The position numbers were made by a program, and so were the translations under genes. Below, piece by piece: positions 5,705 to 7,795 of a stretch of DNA of 7,795 nucleotides (within the stretch, counting starts at the first letter, position 1; every line of letters begins with the position of its first letter). Under the pieces are notes generated by a model. That model searched no databases, was not told the DNA's origin, and saw nothing but the letters and a program-made list of their open reading frames with translations. Source of the DNA: Draconibacterium orientale (GTDB lineage Bacteria; Bacteroidota; Bacteroidia; Bacteroidales; UBA1556); NCBI GenBank assembly GCA_022736595.1, contig DZDC01000104.1:1-7795 (forward strand), written 5' to 3'.

Positions 5705-7339
5705 ATGTTAATTCCATTTCTCTCCAAGAAGACCCACCTTTGGCTTTTGTCGCTTTTAAGTGGAGTACTGTTAGCCCTTTCATGGCCTGTAAACGGTTTT
5801 GCCCCGCTTATTTTTTTGGCGTTAGTTCCCCTATTTTTTATCTCCGATTTCATAAAAACCCAAACTAATCTCTTCAGTAGAGGCGCTGCGGTTTTATACA
5901 GTTTTCCTGCATTTTTTATTTTCAACATTGCAACCACCTACTGGGTTTATTACAGCACCGCCGTGGGAAGTCTGTTGGCCTTTTTTCTTAACAGTCTGTT
6001 TATGGCGTTGGTGTTTGGTTTAAGCCAAATGGTGATCCAAACTAGCCGTAAACCCATGCCTTTGGTGTTTACTTTTGGAAGTTTTTGGCTTGCCTTTGAA
6101 TACCTGCACATGAATTGGGATCTCAGTTGGTCGTGGTTGAATTTGGGAAATGTCTTCAGCGAAAACCCCAGTTGGGTGCAGTGGTATGAATATACCGGAG
6201 TTTTAGGCGGCAGTTTGTGGATTATCATTGTCAATGCTGCCCTTTACAAACTGTTGAAGCAATTGCTGATGAAGCAAAATCCAGTGATCAAATCCATTAA
6301 TCTCCTTTTTTGGTTGGCTGTACCCTTGGTTTTTTCTTATGTGATTCAATCCAAAGTGGTGAATAGCTCTACCCAATCGATAAAAGTTTTGTGCCTTCAG
6401 CCCAATGTGGAACCCTATACCGAGGCCTACGTTTTAAGCTCTGAAAGATTGATGCACAACATGTTGGACCTTGTACGCACCTATGGCGACAGTACTGTGG
6501 AATTGATAGTAACTCCCGAATCGAGCATTGAGCGAGGAATGTTAGAGTCGAATTTGTGGCTCCATGAAGCTATGGACAGTCTGAGGGTTTTCTTGATAAA
6601 AAATCCCAATTACAGCGTGATTATGGGAGCCAGCACAAGGCGAATTTTAGACCCCGAAGAAAAAGTGTTACCTCACGCCCGACCCATAAACAACGGACGC
6701 AACGAGTTTTATTACAACTACAACACTGCCTTGCATATTGCTCCAAATTTGGAAGTGAACACCTATCACAAAGCCCGTTTGGTACCTGGAGTTGAGCGGA
6801 TGCCCTTCAACACCCTGATGAAACCCTTTGAGAAATATGCCATCGATTTGGGAGGCACCACAGGTAGTTTGGGCACTGACCCTCAAGCCAAAGCCTTTGA
6901 AGTGAAAGCAGGAATTTTTGCTGCTCCCATTATTTGTTACGAATCCATTTACGGCGAATATGTCACTCAATTTTTAAGAGGAAGAAAAGGAATCATTGCC
7001 ATCATCACCAACGATGCATGGTGGTACGACAGCCCAGGTCATCGTCAACACTTTAGTTATGCCCGCTTGCGAGCCATCGAAAATCGGCGTTATTTGGTGC
7101 GATCGGCCAATACTGGAATCAGCGGTATCATCGACGCAAAAGGAGAAGTGGTGGAACGAACTGAATTTTATACGCGCACCGCGGTAAAAGCTGAAGTTCC
7201 AATTTTAGATAAAGTAACTTTTTACAGCCAAGCGGGAGATTATTTAGGAAGAATAGCCGTATTTGTGGCAAGCCTCTTTTTGATTATTACTATTTCGATG
7301 CGATTGCGAAAAGTAAAGGAAGCCAAGGAGATTCGTTAA
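5705..7339 (+). CDS. lnt: apolipoprotein N-acyltransferase
   Basis: Inner-membrane enzyme that adds the third acyl chain to the N-terminal cysteine of lipoproteins, the last step after Lgt and LspA. The 544 residues show an N-terminal membrane part to about 215, with several hydrophobic helices and the early motif WPVNGFAPLIFLALVPLFF (27-45). A carbon-nitrogen hydrolase (nitrilase-like) domain follows from about 225 to 505, then a last membrane helix at about 515-532. Catalytic residues are in place: Glu272 in TPESS, Lys356 in YHKARLVP and Cys411 in ICYE, matching E. coli Glu267, Lys335 and Cys387. Further matches are Glu364 after LVP, TNDAWW (435-440) and RAIENRRYLVRSANTG (456-471). The protein appears intact and active. 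The ATG at 5705 starts four bases after the gldD stop, so co-transcription with gldE-gldD is very likely. Its stop overlaps the convergent TerB-like gene within TTAA. Confidence 0.95.
   Translation: MLIPFLSKKTHLWLLSLLSGVLLALSWPVNGFAPLIFLALVPLFFISDFIKTQTNLFSRGAAVLYSFPAFFIFNIATTYWVYYSTAVGSLLAFFLNSLFMALVFGLSQMVIQTSRKPMPLVFTFGSFWLAFEYLHMNWDLSWSWLNLGNVFSENPSWVQWYEYTGVLGGSLWIIIVNAALYKLLKQLLMKQNPVIKSINLLFWLAVPLVFSYVIQSKVVNSSTQSIKVLCLQPNVEPYTEAYVLSSERLMHNMLDLVRTYGDSTVELIVTPESSIERGMLESNLWLHEAMDSLRVFLIKNPNYSVIMGASTRRILDPEEKVLPHARPINNGRNEFYYNYNTALHIAPNLEVNTYHKARLVPGVERMPFNTLMKPFEKYAIDLGGTTGSLGTDPQAKAFEVKAGIFAAPIICYESIYGEYVTQFLRGRKGIIAIITNDAWWYDSPGHRQHFSYARLRAIENRRYLVRSANTGISGIIDAKGEVVERTEFYTRTAVKAEVPILDKVTFYSQAGDYLGRIAVFVASLFLIITISMRLRKVKEAKEIR
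7336..7339. other. shared palindromic stop, TTAA, of convergent genes
   Basis: The lnt stop TAA occupies 7337-7339 on the plus strand. The TerB-like stop TAA occupies 7338-7336 on the minus strand. Both are read from the palindrome TTAA. There is no intergenic space for a terminator, so the two transcripts must run into each other's coding region or end by another means. Confidence 0.85.
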
Positions 7340-7725
7340 TCGAAATCGCCCAATTGATTTTTGCGAAAATCTTCGATAAAACGTGCTCTCAGATCTTGTA
7401 AGAGCGTATGCAACAGTCTTTTTTCTTGAGGTACAATGCCACCTACTGCCGAGGCTACAGCGGTAAGTAAATCAATTAAATATTTATATTCGGGATCGGG
7501 TCCATTTTCTTTGCATATCTCGACGGCCTTGATGTAAGCCTCTTCAACACTATGATGCTTAAGGTTTTCGTAATCAAACGACCATTTTATTTGCTTCGCC
7601 CAAGGGTGATGTTTAAGCAAAAGCTCCATAGCTTGAATTTCTTCAGCTTGAATCTCACCGTCGGCTTTTGCCATGGCATACACCAACTCTCCAAATGCGT
7701 CGTAAAGTCGTTCTCTTTTTACCAT
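7336..7725 (-). CDS. TerB-like domain protein, function unknown
   Basis: Small soluble, probably all-helical protein of 129 residues with no signal peptide or membrane segment. KADGEIQAEE (20-29), followed by a leucine-rich helix, resembles the acidic, possibly metal-binding motif of the TerB (tellurite-resistance B) fold. A second, degenerate version, AVGGIVPQEKRLL (93-105), gives the two-repeat layout typical of TerB, but its Asp is replaced. Family membership does not imply tellurite resistance: no terC, terD or other ter genes are nearby, and stand-alone TerB-like proteins are common and uncharacterised. The ATG at 7725 is preferred over an in-frame TTG at 7758, because the -7 promoter box at 7747-7754 would lie inside the longer version and transcription would start after that TTG. 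The gene converges on lnt with a four-base overlap. Confidence 0.7.
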   Translation of the reverse strand: MVKRERLYDAFGELVYAMAKADGEIQAEEIQAMELLLKHHPWAKQIKWSFDYENLKHHSVEEAYIKAVEICKENGPDPEYKYLIDLLTAVASAVGGIVPQEKRLLHTLLQDLRARFIEDFRKNQLGDFD

Positions 7726-7746
7726 TTTGTAACCCTTGATTTGGGA

Positions 7747-7754
7747 CAAAAGTA
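7747..7754 (-). promoter_or_regulatory. candidate -7 box for the TerB-like gene
   Basis: On the minus strand TACTTTTG matches TAnnTTTG exactly. Transcription would begin near 7738-7741, about 15 bases before the ATG at 7725. No TTTG lies 17-23 bp upstream; the nearest is 29 bp away at 7784-7787, so the -33 element is weak or absent. The position supports the shorter start of the gene. Confidence 0.48.
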
Positions 7755-7773
7755 ACAAAAATTATGTTTCTCG

Positions 7774-7786
7774 TTGATTAAATCAA
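7774..7786. repeat. 13-bp palindrome upstream of the TerB-like gene
   Basis: TTGATT and AATCAA flank a single central A, a perfect inverted repeat whose near edge lies 19 bp upstream of the -7 box at 7747-7754. It falls where a -33 element would sit, so it could be an operator for a dimeric regulator. AT-rich palindromes of this size also arise by chance. Confidence 0.35.
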
Positions 7787-7795
7787 AGTCATTGG

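Noticed and set aside
7356..7371. GATTTT-TGCG-AAAATC hairpin just past the lnt stop, considered as a terminator
   Set aside because: The stem is AT-rich, has no following T-run, and lies in the TerB-like coding sequence where it encodes ordinary residues.
7726..7758. Extension of the TerB-like protein to an in-frame TTG start, adding MLLLSQIKGYK
   Set aside because: The extension runs through the -7 promoter box, and an ATG with suitable spacing is available at 7725.

Overview
This window looks like ordinary chromosomal DNA from a member of the Bacteroidota, most likely an order with gliding motility and type IX secretion (T9SS) such as the Flavobacteriales. The evidence is a GldE–GldD pair, a large secreted protein with a type B T9SS sorting domain, AT-rich gene starts without Shine-Dalgarno sequences, and several matches to the Bacteroidota promoter signature (-7 TAnnTTTG, sometimes with -33 TTTG). 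I cannot assign a genus from the sequence alone.

Layout: positions 1-86 are non-coding and carry a strong promoter match pointing off the left edge. Two minus-strand genes follow: riboflavin synthase alpha subunit (87-695) and, 46 bp upstream of it, an 862-residue secreted multidomain protein (742-3330) with an N-terminal PKD-like module, cadherin-like segments, about four fibronectin-III-like domains and a C-terminal sorting domain. A 439-bp non-coding region (3331-3769) separates this gene from a divergent plus-strand operon. That operon is gldE (3770-5119), gldD (5119-5700) and lnt, apolipoprotein N-acyltransferase (5705-7339), with a 1-base overlap and a 4-base gap. The last gene is a convergent minus-strand TerB-like protein (7336-7725) whose stop codon shares the palindrome TTAA with the lnt stop.

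The genes link loosely into one theme. GldD is a lipoprotein, and its downstream neighbour Lnt is the enzyme family that completes lipoprotein acylation. GldD and GldE are needed for gliding and T9SS function in studied flavobacteria, and the divergent large protein is a predicted T9SS cargo. Riboflavin synthase and the TerB-like protein have no visible link to this theme.

I found no mobile element, CRISPR array, RNA gene or convincing new system. The observations most worth checking are the gldE-gldD-lnt linkage, the inverted and direct repeats in the divergent intergenic region, and the overlapping convergent stops.
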